DNA of 34,378 nucleotides from Bacteroidota bacterium (GCA_013287375.1 JABDDX010000021.1:1-34378); one strand, 5' to 3'. Counted from the stretch's first letter, positions 14,273-22,839 are shown. The notes: generated from the letters alone by a model not told the origin. Made by a program: numbers and translations.

Positions 14273-14679
14273 TTATTATAAAAAGTCAGCAAGTCGGAAA
14301 AGACCGTAAGTCTGTATTTTGCCAAATTACATAAATACTCCGAAAACTGATGAAGAACGGCTAATTTGAAATGTAAGTATCCTGTTTTAAAACTAAAAGT
14401 ACTTTCATCCTTTGTTGGTGCTGACCACCAAGGTATTCCCGCGCCAGGCAGATGTACTTAATTTGGCAGACTGGGCCGCGCTTTAATTGCAGGAAGAGCA
14501 GGCAGAATATCCTGCTGTTCCAGCCTGCTTTCTATAGTACTTAATGGGCCGGCAGAAGTCAAAAAACTAATGCTGAATGTTATTTATGATAACACAGTAT
14601 CCCCATTATTTTGTTACCGTATATATGAAAAATTAATTTCTATAATTTTGACGGCATAATTAAGGAACCAGCTATCATC
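14273..14679. other. Gap with a possible decayed coding fragment
   Basis: The plus-strand frame from 14421 reads LTTKVFPRQADVLNLADWAA and continues through stops at 14484-14486 and about 14535 as LQEEQAEYPAVPACFL. This could be the remains of a lost gene, but I do not recognise a family. The region also holds a hairpin-prone AGCAGGC...GCCTGCT segment. The right end contains the promoter of the WG-repeat gene. Confidence 0.25.
14643..14650 (+). promoter_or_regulatory. -7 box of the WG-repeat gene
   Basis: TAATTTTG matches TAnnTTTG, 29 nt before the start codon at 14680. No well-spaced -33 TTG is seen. Confidence 0.5.
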
Positions 14680-15909
14680 ATGTTTATTAAATACTTTTTT
14701 ATCATAATACTTTTTATCCTTTCGGGATTTGCTACAAATGCACAACAAGTAATATATGCAATCCCCCCGGGAAAAGGAATCAGTTCTATGTCGTCATTCT
14801 CAGAAGGGTTAGCAAAGGCTAAGTTGCATTTTGAAAAAACAGGATTTGTTGATGTTAACGGAAAATTTGTAATTGAAGCCATATATGAAGATGCCGGAAG
14901 TTTCCATGACGGATTAGCCTGGGTGAGTAAAACCATTAATAATAATGTACAATATGGCTTTATTAACAAAAAAGGAAATTTAGTTATCCCTTTCCTGTTT
15001 GATGAAGTAAAAGATTTTTCAAGTAACAGGGCCGCAGTAAAGAAAGAAGGCCTGTGGCAATATATTAACAAAAGCGGGAAAACGGTATTGAATAACTCCT
15101 TTATCCGGATTGATACCTTAATCGACAAAATGTATAATGGTGCTTATAGCGAAACCAACGCAAATCCTGCCTCTTTTCAAAATGGATTATTATTGGTTCA
15201 TCGTGGAAACAGGTTTGGTTATGCTGATACATCCGGTAAAATGATTGTACCGCCAAAACTTTATATGGCGAAAGATTTTTCGGATGGCGCTGCACTCGTA
15301 GTTTCTGATACAGTTGTCTCCGCACAAGTACTGGGCAATGATACTTTGAGCAAAATATACAACAAGCTTCCTTCTGATCCGGCAATGTTTAAATGGAGTG
15401 TAATTGACACCACCGGCAAGTTGTTATGTACATTAGACTCTGCTAAAACAATAATAGATATTGGTAATGGCCTATCTGCATTTACAAATAGCGATGATTA
15501 TTCAGCATTATGGGGCGTTATCAATAAAAGTGGCAAAGTGATTTTAGCAGCACAATTTGAAAAACAGCCTATAAACTGTTCAGACGGAATTGTCCTTGTT
15601 CAGGTGGATGGGCAATCAGGCGACAACAAAGACGGATACCTTTTAACCTTTGATACTACGGGTAACAAGATTGCTAAAATACCGTTTTGTAATAGCAATG
15701 GTTGTATCTATGATTCAAACTTAAGTTATCACGAAGGGTTAATAGCAGTTAAGGCAGGCAACAATTGGGGTTATATGGATAAAACCGGTAAAATGGTGAT
15801 ACCACCACAATTCGACACCGCGCTTGACTTTCAGGAAGGATTAGCAATTGTTGTAACAGCAGACAGCCAGGTAGGGGTCATTAAAAACCCTTTAAAAGAA
15901 AATAAATGA
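14680..15909 (+). CDS. Secreted WG-repeat protein
   Basis: The 409-residue protein starts with a signal peptide (MFIKYFFIIILFILSGFATN, cleavage near AQQ). The rest consists of WG repeats, short beta units with the pattern YGF/WGY-INKxGK-hhIPPxFD-xxxxFxEGhAxV. Clear examples are YGFINKKGNLVIPFLFDEV (about 88-106), FGYADTSGKMIVPPKLYMA, WGVINKSGKVILAAQFE and WGYMDKTGKMVIPPQFDTAL. WG-repeat proteins are common in Bacteroidota and probably bind other proteins or glycans; no enzymatic role is apparent. It has its own -7 box and no close partners. Confidence 0.92.
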   Translation: MFIKYFFIIILFILSGFATNAQQVIYAIPPGKGISSMSSFSEGLAKAKLHFEKTGFVDVNGKFVIEAIYEDAGSFHDGLAWVSKTINNNVQYGFINKKGNLVIPFLFDEVKDFSSNRAAVKKEGLWQYINKSGKTVLNNSFIRIDTLIDKMYNGAYSETNANPASFQNGLLLVHRGNRFGYADTSGKMIVPPKLYMAKDFSDGAALVVSDTVVSAQVLGNDTLSKIYNKLPSDPAMFKWSVIDTTGKLLCTLDSAKTIIDIGNGLSAFTNSDDYSALWGVINKSGKVILAAQFEKQPINCSDGIVLVQVDGQSGDNKDGYLLTFDTTGNKIAKIPFCNSNGCIYDSNLSYHEGLIAVKAGNNWGYMDKTGKMVIPPQFDTALDFQEGLAIVVTADSQVGVIKNPLKENK

Positions 15910-15973
15910 TTCAAGTTAATTTGTAGAATAAAGCTCCCCTCATTAATGCTACCGTGTACCCACATCTTTTCAT

Positions 15974-16127
15974 GCCCATCGGGGCTACCTGTTTGTAGAA
16001 ATAAATGTTCATTTTGTTGTGTCTCATTAGAGGCTACCCACTCAGAAAGCAACAATTAACCTGCAAACCTACGGAGCGCACTTGTTTTTTACTTATTGTA
16101 TCTACAAACAGGTAGCCCCGATGGGGC
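15974..16127. repeat. Inverted repeat, family B (26-bp arms, 101-bp spacer)
   Basis: GCCCATCGGGGCTACCTGTT... (15974-15999) pairs with 16101-16127, differing by one extra G. The long spacer makes it less hairpin-like than the family A elements. It fills most of the 15910-16214 gap, which has no gene; the right end is the gltX promoter. Confidence 0.85.
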
Positions 16128-16199
16128 AGAGTATCCTAAATGGGATATTCAAATTTGCACAACTAATCACCAATCACTAACCTCTAATCACTATTTGAT

Positions 16200-16207
16200 T
16201 ATCTTTG
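16200..16207 (+). promoter_or_regulatory. -7 box of gltX
   Basis: TATCTTTG matches TAnnTTTG. Only 7 nt separate it from the ATG at 16215, predicting an almost leaderless transcript. Confidence 0.55.
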
Positions 16208-16214
16208 CGGCATA

Positions 16215-17735
16215 ATGGCAGATAAAAAAGTTAGAGTTCGTTTTGCACCAAGCCCTACTGGTGGTTTACATTTAGGCGGTGTTCGTACCGTGTTGTTCAA
16301 TTATCTTTTCGCCAAAAAGCATGGCGGCGATTTTGTTTTACGTATTGAGGATACCGACCAAAATCGCTATGTTGAAGGGGCAGAGCAATATATTTTAGAT
16401 TGCCTTGCCTGGTGTGGCTTAACACCTGATGAAAGCCCGGTTGTGGGTGGCCAATATGCGCCATACCGCCAAAGCGAGCGCAAGGCGCTTTACCGCCAAT
16501 ATGCTGAAAAGCTGGTGATGGAAGGTCATGCTTATTATGCTTTTGACACGCCGGAAGAACTGGATGCCAAGCGTAAAGAAATACCTAACTTTCAATACGG
16601 GTATGCTCATCGCGATGAATTGCGCAACTCTTTATCGTTATCTGAACATGAGGTAGATGCTTTACTAGATGCGCATACACCGCATGTTATCCGCATAAAA
16701 ATGCCGACTGATGAAACCATCAGTTTTAATGATATGATACGCGGCCACGTTAGTTTTGAAACTAACCAGGTTGATGATAAGGTTTTGTTAAAAGCCGATG
16801 GGATGCCAACTTACCATTTAGCGGTGGTGGTTGATGATTACCTGATGAAAATATCCCATGCTTTCAGGGGTGAGGAATGGTTGCCATCGGCACCCGTTCA
16901 TTTGCTGCTTTGGGAGTATTTGGGCTGGAAGGCTGATATGCCGCAATGGGCTCATCTACCATTAATATTAAAACCAGATGGACACGGTAAACTAAGCAAG
17001 CGCGATGGCGCAAGGTTAGGTTTCCCGGTTTATGCGATGGAGTGGTATGATGCCAAAACGGATGAGTTTACCGCCGGTTTCCGCGAGCTTGGCTTTTTAC
17101 CGGAAGCATTCCTGAACTTGTTAGCCATGCTTGGCTGGAACGATGGCGGCGACCAGGAAATATTTACACTGGCTGAATTGATTGAGAAATTCTCGATAGA
17201 CCGTGTAAGCAAGGCCGGCGCTAAATTTGATTACGAAAAAGCCAAATGGTACAATGCGGAGTGGATCAAAAGGGAGCCGGTTGAAAGTTTAAAGGAGAAA
17301 GTTAAAAGTGTGCTTACACATAAAGGTGTAACTGTTAATGATGATGCATATCTATTAAAAGTTATTGACGCGGTTAAAGAACGCTGTGTTTTATTGCCTG
17401 ATTTTTACCAGCAGTCGGCTTACTTTTTTGAAGTACCTAAAGAGTATGATGTAAACTCCGTTAAACCAAAATGGAACGAGGCTAAGACTGATTTTTTTAA
17501 TGTGTTGATAGGCTTATTGAAGAATGAAGCATCTGTTGATGCGGTTGCATTTGAGGCACAGTTTAAAGCCTTGATGGAAGAGAAAGCCTTAAAAGCAGGC
17601 GATGTGATGTTGCCATTCCGGATTATGCTGGTGGGTGGTAAATTTGGTCCGCATGTGTTTGATATTGCTGCTTTGTTAGGTAAGTATGAAACGATTAATA
17701 GGATTGAGCAGGCTTTGGTGGTGTTTAATTCATAA
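16215..17735 (+). CDS. gltX: Glutamyl-tRNA synthetase
   Basis: This 506-residue class I synthetase joins glutamate to tRNA-Glu. It has the N-terminal RFAPSPTGGLHLGGVRT, with the HIGH-type signature HLGG at 19-22, then FVLRIEDTDQNR. The KMSKS-type loop is KLSKRDG starting at Lys259. The C-terminal part (about 330-506) is the anticodon-binding helical domain. Length and motif order are normal for a discriminating bacterial GltX. Transcription appears to start a few bases before the ATG, and a family A palindrome follows the stop. Confidence 0.97.
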   Translation: MADKKVRVRFAPSPTGGLHLGGVRTVLFNYLFAKKHGGDFVLRIEDTDQNRYVEGAEQYILDCLAWCGLTPDESPVVGGQYAPYRQSERKALYRQYAEKLVMEGHAYYAFDTPEELDAKRKEIPNFQYGYAHRDELRNSLSLSEHEVDALLDAHTPHVIRIKMPTDETISFNDMIRGHVSFETNQVDDKVLLKADGMPTYHLAVVVDDYLMKISHAFRGEEWLPSAPVHLLLWEYLGWKADMPQWAHLPLILKPDGHGKLSKRDGARLGFPVYAMEWYDAKTDEFTAGFRELGFLPEAFLNLLAMLGWNDGGDQEIFTLAELIEKFSIDRVSKAGAKFDYEKAKWYNAEWIKREPVESLKEKVKSVLTHKGVTVNDDAYLLKVIDAVKERCVLLPDFYQQSAYFFEVPKEYDVNSVKPKWNEAKTDFFNVLIGLLKNEASVDAVAFEAQFKALMEEKALKAGDVMLPFRIMLVGGKFGPHVFDIAALLGKYETINRIEQALVVFNS

Positions 17736-17747
17736 TAATATATTCCC

Positions 17748-17825
17748 TTGTCATTCTGAACGGAGTGAAGAATCTGTAAAGTGGTTTACGCCAGTACGGA
17801 TTCTTCACTCCGTTCAGAATGACAA
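17748..17825. repeat. Palindromic repeat, family A (31-bp arms)
   Basis: 17748-17778 pairs with 17795-17825 over 31 bp with a single G-T pair. The core is TGTCATTCTGAACGGAGTG; compared with the copy at 11931, both arms carry matching changes, so pairing is kept. It lies 12 bp past the gltX stop. Confidence 0.92.
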
Positions 17826-18048
17826 ATCTCAATGCTTCGTTCCTCAGCAGAAGTATTCTCGTATTAGTAAGGTATTCTGTCCGCTCATTGCCGCGGGGGC
17901 TAGTTCTTTTGTCTTGACACAAAAGAACCAAAAAGTCAAGACGGAAAAAACCTTTCGCCCGCGAGGCCACACTTCGAGTACCTCAGTATGACATGGCCCG
18001 GTTTTCCGTCAGGCGTTTGCGCGCTTTTTGGTTACATTCCAGTCACCG
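17826..18048. repeat. Mosaic of repeat fragments
   Basis: This stretch includes TTCTTTTGTCTTGACA / ...ACACAAAAGAACC, a hairpin with AAGTCAAGAC repeated (about 17905-17942). It also has CACTTCGAGTACCTCAGTATGACA (in two parts, about 17969-17992), which matches one arm of the element at 10351-10446. No gene was recognised anywhere in the 17736-18170 gap. Confidence 0.6.
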
Positions 18049-18132
18049 TGTCATTCTGAACGGAGTGAAGAATCTTCTTCGGTATGCAAAGCGAACAATG
18101 CAGATTGAGAAGATTCGTTCCTCAGAATGCCA
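18049..18132. repeat. Degenerate family A palindrome
   Basis: TGTCATTCTGAACGGAGTGA... at the left pairs imperfectly with ...GATTCGTTCCTCAGAATGCCA at the right, with gaps. It resembles the copy at 17748 but has lost part of one arm. Confidence 0.75.
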
Positions 18133-18170
18133 AAAAGTCTAAAATCGTAAATCCGAAATCTAAAATCTAA

Positions 18171-18776
18171 CTATTTCCACTTGAAGCTTTTGATCATCAC
18201 GTTCATATCCTTCTTCACAAAATCAAGTACGGGCTGGATGGAGTCAAGCTTGGGTTCGGAGTTAAAATATAGCGCGCCGCGGATGTAGTTGCGGGTGCTG
18301 TCAGTCAGGAAGAACTGCGCAGATGAGGCGGCATTGCCGTTGATAGTATAATAGATACCGAAGATCTTTTTTTCGGGGTAATAGATCAGCGCCTGGTCGA
18401 TACCGGTTGATTTTACAGTATGCTTAAAGGCAAAGGAATGGGCGTCCTCAATCAATTCATCAAATACCTTGCGGGAAGTAATGCTCTCGTAGCTTAAATG
18501 TAGCGTGCCGTTAAACTGCGGGAATTGCATGTTTAACAAGTATTTCATATTGATCAGCTTTTTATTGCCGTTAGGCGCTGTGTTTGAATCGGGTACGATG
18601 GTGGCGTAGGCTGGATACAAAAAGGTGAATGGATACGGCCCATTATATTCAACATATTGTTTCTGGGGGAAAACGATGCGGTAATATCCACGCGGTTTTG
18701 GCGAATAATCGTGGTTGTTATTGCTACAGGCACTAAAAAGTAAAGTTGTTATCAGCAATAAGCCTAATATCCTCAT
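18171..18776 (-). CDS. gldD: Gliding motility lipoprotein GldD
   Basis: From the ATG at 18776 the protein has 201 residues and a lipoprotein signal MRILGLLLITTLLFSAC with lipidated Cys18. The mature part starts with YSPKPRGYYRIVFPQKQYVEY (split here at the end of the motif), characteristic of GldD. GldD is required for gliding motility and type IX secretion in Flavobacterium. A start 11 codons upstream is also open, but the signal peptide begins at 18776. That start overlaps the aroE stop by 4 bp (ATGA), so it was chosen. Presence of GldD implies a type IX secretion system in this organism, though not necessarily visible gliding. Confidence 0.92.
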   Translation of the reverse strand: MRILGLLLITTLLFSACSNNNHDYSPKPRGYYRIVFPQKQYVEYNGPYPFTFLYPAYATIVPDSNTAPNGNKKLINMKYLLNMQFPQFNGTLHLSYESITSRKVFDELIEDAHSFAFKHTVKSTGIDQALIYYPEKKIFGIYYTINGNAASSAQFFLTDSTRNYIRGALYFNSEPKLDSIQPVLDFVKKDMNVMIKSFKWK

Positions 18777-19573
18777 AAAGTCATTGTTTGTGAGTTCCAT
18801 ATCTCCCACGATTTTTCAGCTTGCAAGGTAAGCATTTCGTAGCCATTTTTAATTCGGGCGCCGCGTTCTTCGCCTTTCTTTAAAAACAGGGTCTTTTCGG
18901 GGTTATAGATCAGGTCGTACAACAAATGGTCTTTGGTAATATATTCGTATGGAATATCCGGACATTCATCAAAATTAGGGGCTGTGCCTAATGGCGTGGT
19001 ATTGATGATGAGTTTGTTCTTCTCAAAATGATGCGGTTTTAAATCCTTAAATAGGATATTGCCGGGATGTGGTTTACGGGTAACTGTTGTAATGTTGATG
19101 CTTAGGTTATCCAGCACGCATTTTACCGCTTTAGCAGCGCCGCCATCGCCTAAAATCATCGCGTCTTCCATGCCTTCTTTTAACAATGGCTTTAACGACA
19201 TTTCGAAGCCATAAATGTCCGTATTAAAACCCTCCAGCCTGAAATCGTGTCCCTTCACACCAACCTCGCCTAAAAACGAAGTCAGCACCGGGCTTTCAGC
19301 AACTACACGAATGCAATTTACGGCACCGGCGTTTTTAGCATCGTGCTCAATCCAGTCGAGGTATTTTATTACGTTTACTTTATGGGGGATGGTTACATTC
19401 AGGCCGCAGAGGTCAGGGTGTAGGTCCAGCATATCCTGCAAATCCTTGATATGTTCAATAGGATAAAGATCATATTGAGCATCCTTGATGTGCAGTTTCT
19501 CAAACTTCTCGGTAAAATATTTTTTTGAAAACGAATGTGTGAGCGGAAAACCTATTAGCCCGTATTTTTTCAT
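18773..19573 (-). CDS. aroE: Shikimate dehydrogenase
   Basis: This 266-residue enzyme reduces 3-dehydroshikimate to shikimate with NADPH in aromatic amino-acid synthesis. Substrate residues are Ser14 and Ser16 (LTHSFSKKYF), Lys65 (NVTIPHK, catalytic), Asn86 (GAVNC) and Asp119 (GFNTD, catalytic partner). The NADP loop is LGDGGAAKAV at 141-150. Between Asn86 and the GFNTD motif there are about 17 more residues than usual (around 90-110, VVAESPVLTSFLGEV). The gene is coupled to gldD by an ATGA overlap. Confidence 0.95.
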   Translation of the reverse strand: MKKYGLIGFPLTHSFSKKYFTEKFEKLHIKDAQYDLYPIEHIKDLQDMLDLHPDLCGLNVTIPHKVNVIKYLDWIEHDAKNAGAVNCIRVVAESPVLTSFLGEVGVKGHDFRLEGFNTDIYGFEMSLKPLLKEGMEDAMILGDGGAAKAVKCVLDNLSINITTVTRKPHPGNILFKDLKPHHFEKNKLIINTTPLGTAPNFDECPDIPYEYITKDHLLYDLIYNPEKTLFLKKGEERGARIKNGYEMLTLQAEKSWEIWNSQTMTL

Positions 19574-19634
19574 GATGCAATGTTAAAATAACAACTGAAT
19601 ATTTCTTTACGTTGTTTAATAAATAATGAAAATA

Positions 19635-20126
19635 TTACAGATTCAACAAGTCTTCCAGGTTGCCCCTGTCGTTTGCATCAGAAAGTTTTTTGAGATTTTT
19701 GTCTTTTTTAACATTACTTGTCGGGTTGTTTACATAAGCGAGCAATGTTTTTACGCCATTAATGGTGATTACTTTAACATCCGTAGACTTGGTCTCCAAC
19801 GCGTATTTAGCCATCGATGTCATATAAAGCAACATCAGATCAACGTTACCTGAGAGGTATTTTATTGCATTTTGTTCCAACGAAAAAGTATAATCGGGAG
19901 TGCCTTCCATCCATCTCATTACAAATTGCCCGGCTTTTATACGTGTGGGGTTGTTTTGGTCGATAGGAGTAGATAGCAGGAAATTCGCGGTTTGCAATAC
20001 TGCGCTGTCTGCCAATTTATAATCACTGGTTGTATTAAATTTATATTGGTCGAATTTGGGCAGAGTTTGGGCAAAGCCTGTACCCACAGAAATGATGAGC
20101 AGAAAAAATATGAATAGCTTTTTCAT
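19635..20126 (-). CDS. Secreted protein of unknown function
   Basis: The 163-residue protein has a signal peptide (MKKLFIFFLLIISVGTGFA, cleavage before QTLPKF). The mature part is mostly helical, includes AGQFVMRWMEGTPDYTF (about 65-82), and ends with a charged tail (KKDKNLKKLSDANDRGNLEDLLNL). I recognise no named family. It sits between phosphosulfolactate synthase-like and aroE genes on the same strand, with 61 bp to aroE and 136 bp from the upstream gene. Confidence 0.8.
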   Translation of the reverse strand: MKKLFIFFLLIISVGTGFAQTLPKFDQYKFNTTSDYKLADSAVLQTANFLLSTPIDQNNPTRIKAGQFVMRWMEGTPDYTFSLEQNAIKYLSGNVDLMLLYMTSMAKYALETKSTDVKVITINGVKTLLAYVNNPTSNVKKDKNLKKLSDANDRGNLEDLLNL

Positions 20127-20262
20127 GCGTAAATCGGTTTAATTCGATGTGAAAAGTGGCTTTTTAAAGTCAACTACGGGGTGAAACTGAGCTTTTTAAG
20201 TGTTGAAAGCGTCAATATTCCTCGTTTTCTATCACAAAGATGCCTTAAAAGTATCGTTTTTT

Positions 20263-21018
20263 CTACAAAAAGTGATCAAAAGTATCACTTCTGATACCCA
20301 GGCGTAAAGTCTCTAATGGTATTACATCTGCAGGCGCAATATTGCCTAAACTTACATTGGCGCCAATTAATTTGATAAACCAAACCTGCTGCGCTTTTTG
20401 CGGCGCTTCCCATATAATGGTTTCTTCGGGTATTTGGGTTAATATCTCATCAACCAATCCCTGCCTTACTTCTCCCGAATCGCGATAGATACCCACGTTG
20501 CCACTTTCGCGGGCCTCGGCGATCACTTTCCACGAGCCTGCCTCAATTTCAGCCTGCATCAGTTTGATCCATTTATAAGGGGCGAATATCTTTTGTACAT
20601 CCTTTGAACCTACTTCAGATATTACCGTGAAATTTTCACTTAGCTTGCGGATGTATTCGCATTTGATGTCATGCTCAATAGTGATAGAGCCATCAGATAC
20701 TTCTACATATTGCATTTTGTATTTATCCAGTATTTTGCAATAATCATCAAACTGGTTACGGATAATAAATGCCTCAAACAAAGTACCTCCGAAGTATACC
20801 GGCAAGCCAGCTTCGCGGTATAAAGCCAGTTTTTCATCAAGCTTAGGGGTAACGTATGATGTGGCCCAGCCTAATTTAATAATGTCGCTATGTACACCGG
20901 CAACCTCTATAAAATCCTCGGCCTGGCGTACGCTAAGGCCTTTATCCATAACCATGGTAATGCCACTGTTTCGGGGTTTAACAGTGCGCTCGGGGATATT
21001 ATTGATGTGGTAATTCAT
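20263..21018 (-). CDS. Phosphosulfolactate synthase-like protein (ComA family)
   Basis: This 251-residue TIM-barrel protein matches the ComA family: KPRNSGITMVMDKGLSV, DIIKLGWATSYV, GLPVYFGGTLFEAF, VEVSDGSI and VISEVGSKD. The C-terminal part has IIWEAPQKAQQVWFIKLIGANVSLGNI. ComA adds sulfite to phosphoenolpyruvate, giving phosphosulfolactate, the first step to coenzyme M in methanogens. Bacteroidota do not make coenzyme M, so the product here may feed sulfolactate or cysteate, possibly for sulfonolipids; that is inference. It lies downstream of the TPR gene on the same strand. Confidence 0.88.
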   Translation of the reverse strand: MNYHINNIPERTVKPRNSGITMVMDKGLSVRQAEDFIEVAGVHSDIIKLGWATSYVTPKLDEKLALYREAGLPVYFGGTLFEAFIIRNQFDDYCKILDKYKMQYVEVSDGSITIEHDIKCEYIRKLSENFTVISEVGSKDVQKIFAPYKWIKLMQAEIEAGSWKVIAEARESGNVGIYRDSGEVRQGLVDEILTQIPEETIIWEAPQKAQQVWFIKLIGANVSLGNIAPADVIPLETLRLGIRSDTFDHFL

Positions 21019-21133
21019 AAAAACAAAGTAGGTAGCCTGATGCTAATAAATATTCGGCCGCAAAGTTCAAAAAAAAAACCAAAAAGCAAGGTAAGTTTTT
21101 GGTTATATTGAGTTGAATAGTTGATTAAGTGAG

Positions 21134-21187
21134 TAGTTGATTGGGAGAGTAGTTGTAAAACTTATTAACTACTCTCTTAATCAACTA
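21134..21187. repeat. Palindromic repeat, family C (TTGATTAAG type)
   Basis: TAGTTGATTGGGAGAGTAGTT (in two parts, 21134-21154) pairs with 21167-21187 over 21 bp with two mismatches or wobble pairs. Surrounding sequence repeats the unit TAGTTGATTAAGTGAG. It lies just past the TPR gene stop on the minus strand and may end or process that transcript. Confidence 0.75.
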
Positions 21188-21199
21188 CTCAACCACTCA

Positions 21200-22603
21200 C
21201 TATCTCGTGTAGCGATTAATGATATCTACAATCACTTTGTTCTTTTGCAATTGTGGTAAGTAATCGTATAAAATGTAATGCTTTTCAGGATCTGATGTCA
21301 GGGCCAATTCCAGGTGGTTCAGCGCTTCGTTGTAATCGCCTTTGGCAAATAAATAGGCCACCATACGATAATATAATTCCGCTGCCTCGGGATTGTTTTT
21401 TATAGCTTGAGACATCACCTCAATAGCATCAACCAATCTATCCTGTTCGTATAATATGGATGAGTAGTCCAGCCAGGCATCTACATCAAGTGGGTTAAGT
21501 TCCACTACTTTTTCGTAGGCTTGCTCAGATTCCGCCAGGTGCTTCAATTTGTATTCAGCATCCGCAATAGCAAACCAGTAATCAGCATTGGCTATATCAA
21601 GATCTAATGCTTTTTTGTAGAAATGCAGTGCTTCAAAATAACGCTCTTCAAAATCAAGAGTTACACCTATCCCAAACCAGGCATCAGCCAGTTTTGGGTC
21701 CATTTTAACCGATTTTTTGTAGAAAGCCCGTGCGTCGTCCATCTGCTCCAGCTTTTCGTAGCATTCACCAATGGCACAATAAGTATCAGCATTAGGTTGC
21801 TCGTACTCAAAGGTCTGGCGATAAACTTCAATCGCTTCAGCATATTTCTCTAAGTTAACCAGGGCATTACCTTTGTTAAAGTAGGCCGATGCAAAGCTGT
21901 CCTTAATCAGGATGGCATAATCATAAGCATCTATCGCTTTCTCAAATAAGCTAAGCTTAGTAAAAGCGTTGCCCAGGTTATACCATGCGGCATAGCTATA
22001 CGGCTCGTTATCAATATATTGCTGGTAGAATTGCACGCTTTCTTCCTGGTTATCCATTACATCGTAACAAAAAGCCAGTTCGTATAAAGCGTCCTGGTTT
22101 TCCATATTCTGTTTTAAGCATTCCTTCAGGAAACCAATGGCAGTATTATAATCACCCATATTCTGATGAACGTAGGCGATATGAAGCAATATTTCGTCGG
22201 TTTCTTCGGCAAGGCTTAAAGCTTTCTCGTAATTCTCCAGCGCTTCATCAAAGCGCTCCATGCTCTCATATAAATTACCACGGATGAGGTATATATCCGG
22301 GTCAGAAGCTTCCAGCATGGCGGCTTTGTCCAAAGCATCAAATGCTTCTACCGAGCGATTGGTTACCACTAAAAGCTGGGCTTGTTTTATTAAAAATACA
22401 GCGGCAAACGGATGTTGGTTGCGCGCATACTCGGATACTTGCAGGGCTTTTGCCGGATCATTTTTTTCGATGTAGTAGTCGATAATGTTCTCAAACGCCT
22501 GGGCATCAAAAAAGTACTGGTCATGATTCCGAATCATTTCCTCGTACCGTTCTACCGAAAATTTTGGGTCTTCGGTAAAACCAAATTCAAATTCTTCTTC
22601 CAT
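21200..22603 (-). CDS. Tetratricopeptide-repeat protein
   Basis: The 467-residue protein is almost entirely TPR units of 34 residues from about residue 70 to 440, roughly eleven in number. Good examples are PDIYLIRGNLYESMERFDEA, AAWYNLGNAFTKLSLFEKAI, ASAYFNKGNALVNLEKYAEA and ADAWFGIGVTLDFEERYFEA. The N-terminus is acidic (MEEEFEFGFTEDPKF), and there is no signal peptide or membrane segment, so it is cytoplasmic. TPR arrays mediate protein contacts; the partner is unknown. It is the first gene of the minus-strand series that continues with the ComA-like, unknown, aroE and gldD genes. Confidence 0.93.
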   Translation of the reverse strand: MEEEFEFGFTEDPKFSVERYEEMIRNHDQYFFDAQAFENIIDYYIEKNDPAKALQVSEYARNQHPFAAVFLIKQAQLLVVTNRSVEAFDALDKAAMLEASDPDIYLIRGNLYESMERFDEALENYEKALSLAEETDEILLHIAYVHQNMGDYNTAIGFLKECLKQNMENQDALYELAFCYDVMDNQEESVQFYQQYIDNEPYSYAAWYNLGNAFTKLSLFEKAIDAYDYAILIKDSFASAYFNKGNALVNLEKYAEAIEVYRQTFEYEQPNADTYCAIGECYEKLEQMDDARAFYKKSVKMDPKLADAWFGIGVTLDFEERYFEALHFYKKALDLDIANADYWFAIADAEYKLKHLAESEQAYEKVVELNPLDVDAWLDYSSILYEQDRLVDAIEVMSQAIKNNPEAAELYYRMVAYLFAKGDYNEALNHLELALTSDPEKHYILYDYLPQLQKNKVIVDIINRYTR

Positions 22604-22816
22604 TCAATTAGGTTTGCAGAACACGTTCAATCAAGAGTTAACGTTCATTATTAATCCTTAACCGAGATTAAATTACAAATAATAAAGAGCTTAAGATGCA
22701 TTTAAGTTTTCAACATACACACATTATTTAACAGCGGCTTATACAAGTGCCTGATAATAAATGTAAACCATTTTGCGGCAAGTGGTGAGTTGATATTAAA
22801 TTGCCTTAAAGATTTT

Positions 22817-22824
22817 TACCTTTG
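22817..22824 (+). promoter_or_regulatory. -7 box of the ALDH7-type gene
   Basis: TACCTTTG matches TAnnTTTG, 15 nt before the ATG at 22840. It overlaps the alternative TTG start at 22822, which would therefore not be transcribed. Confidence 0.6.
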
Positions 22825-22839
22825 ACAAAACTACCCATT

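Noticed and set aside
18777..18809. Longer GldD start at 18809
   Set aside because: It puts 11 residues in front of a perfect lipoprotein signal peptide; the ATG at 18776 overlaps the aroE stop in the usual ATGA way.
21104..21198. Tandem-looking units near the TPR gene as a CRISPR array
   Set aside because: Units are inverted as well as direct, with no constant-length spacers and no cas genes.
22822..22839. TTG start of the ALDH7-type gene
   Set aside because: The codon overlaps the -7 box, so it would lie before the transcription start; the ATG at 22840 fits.
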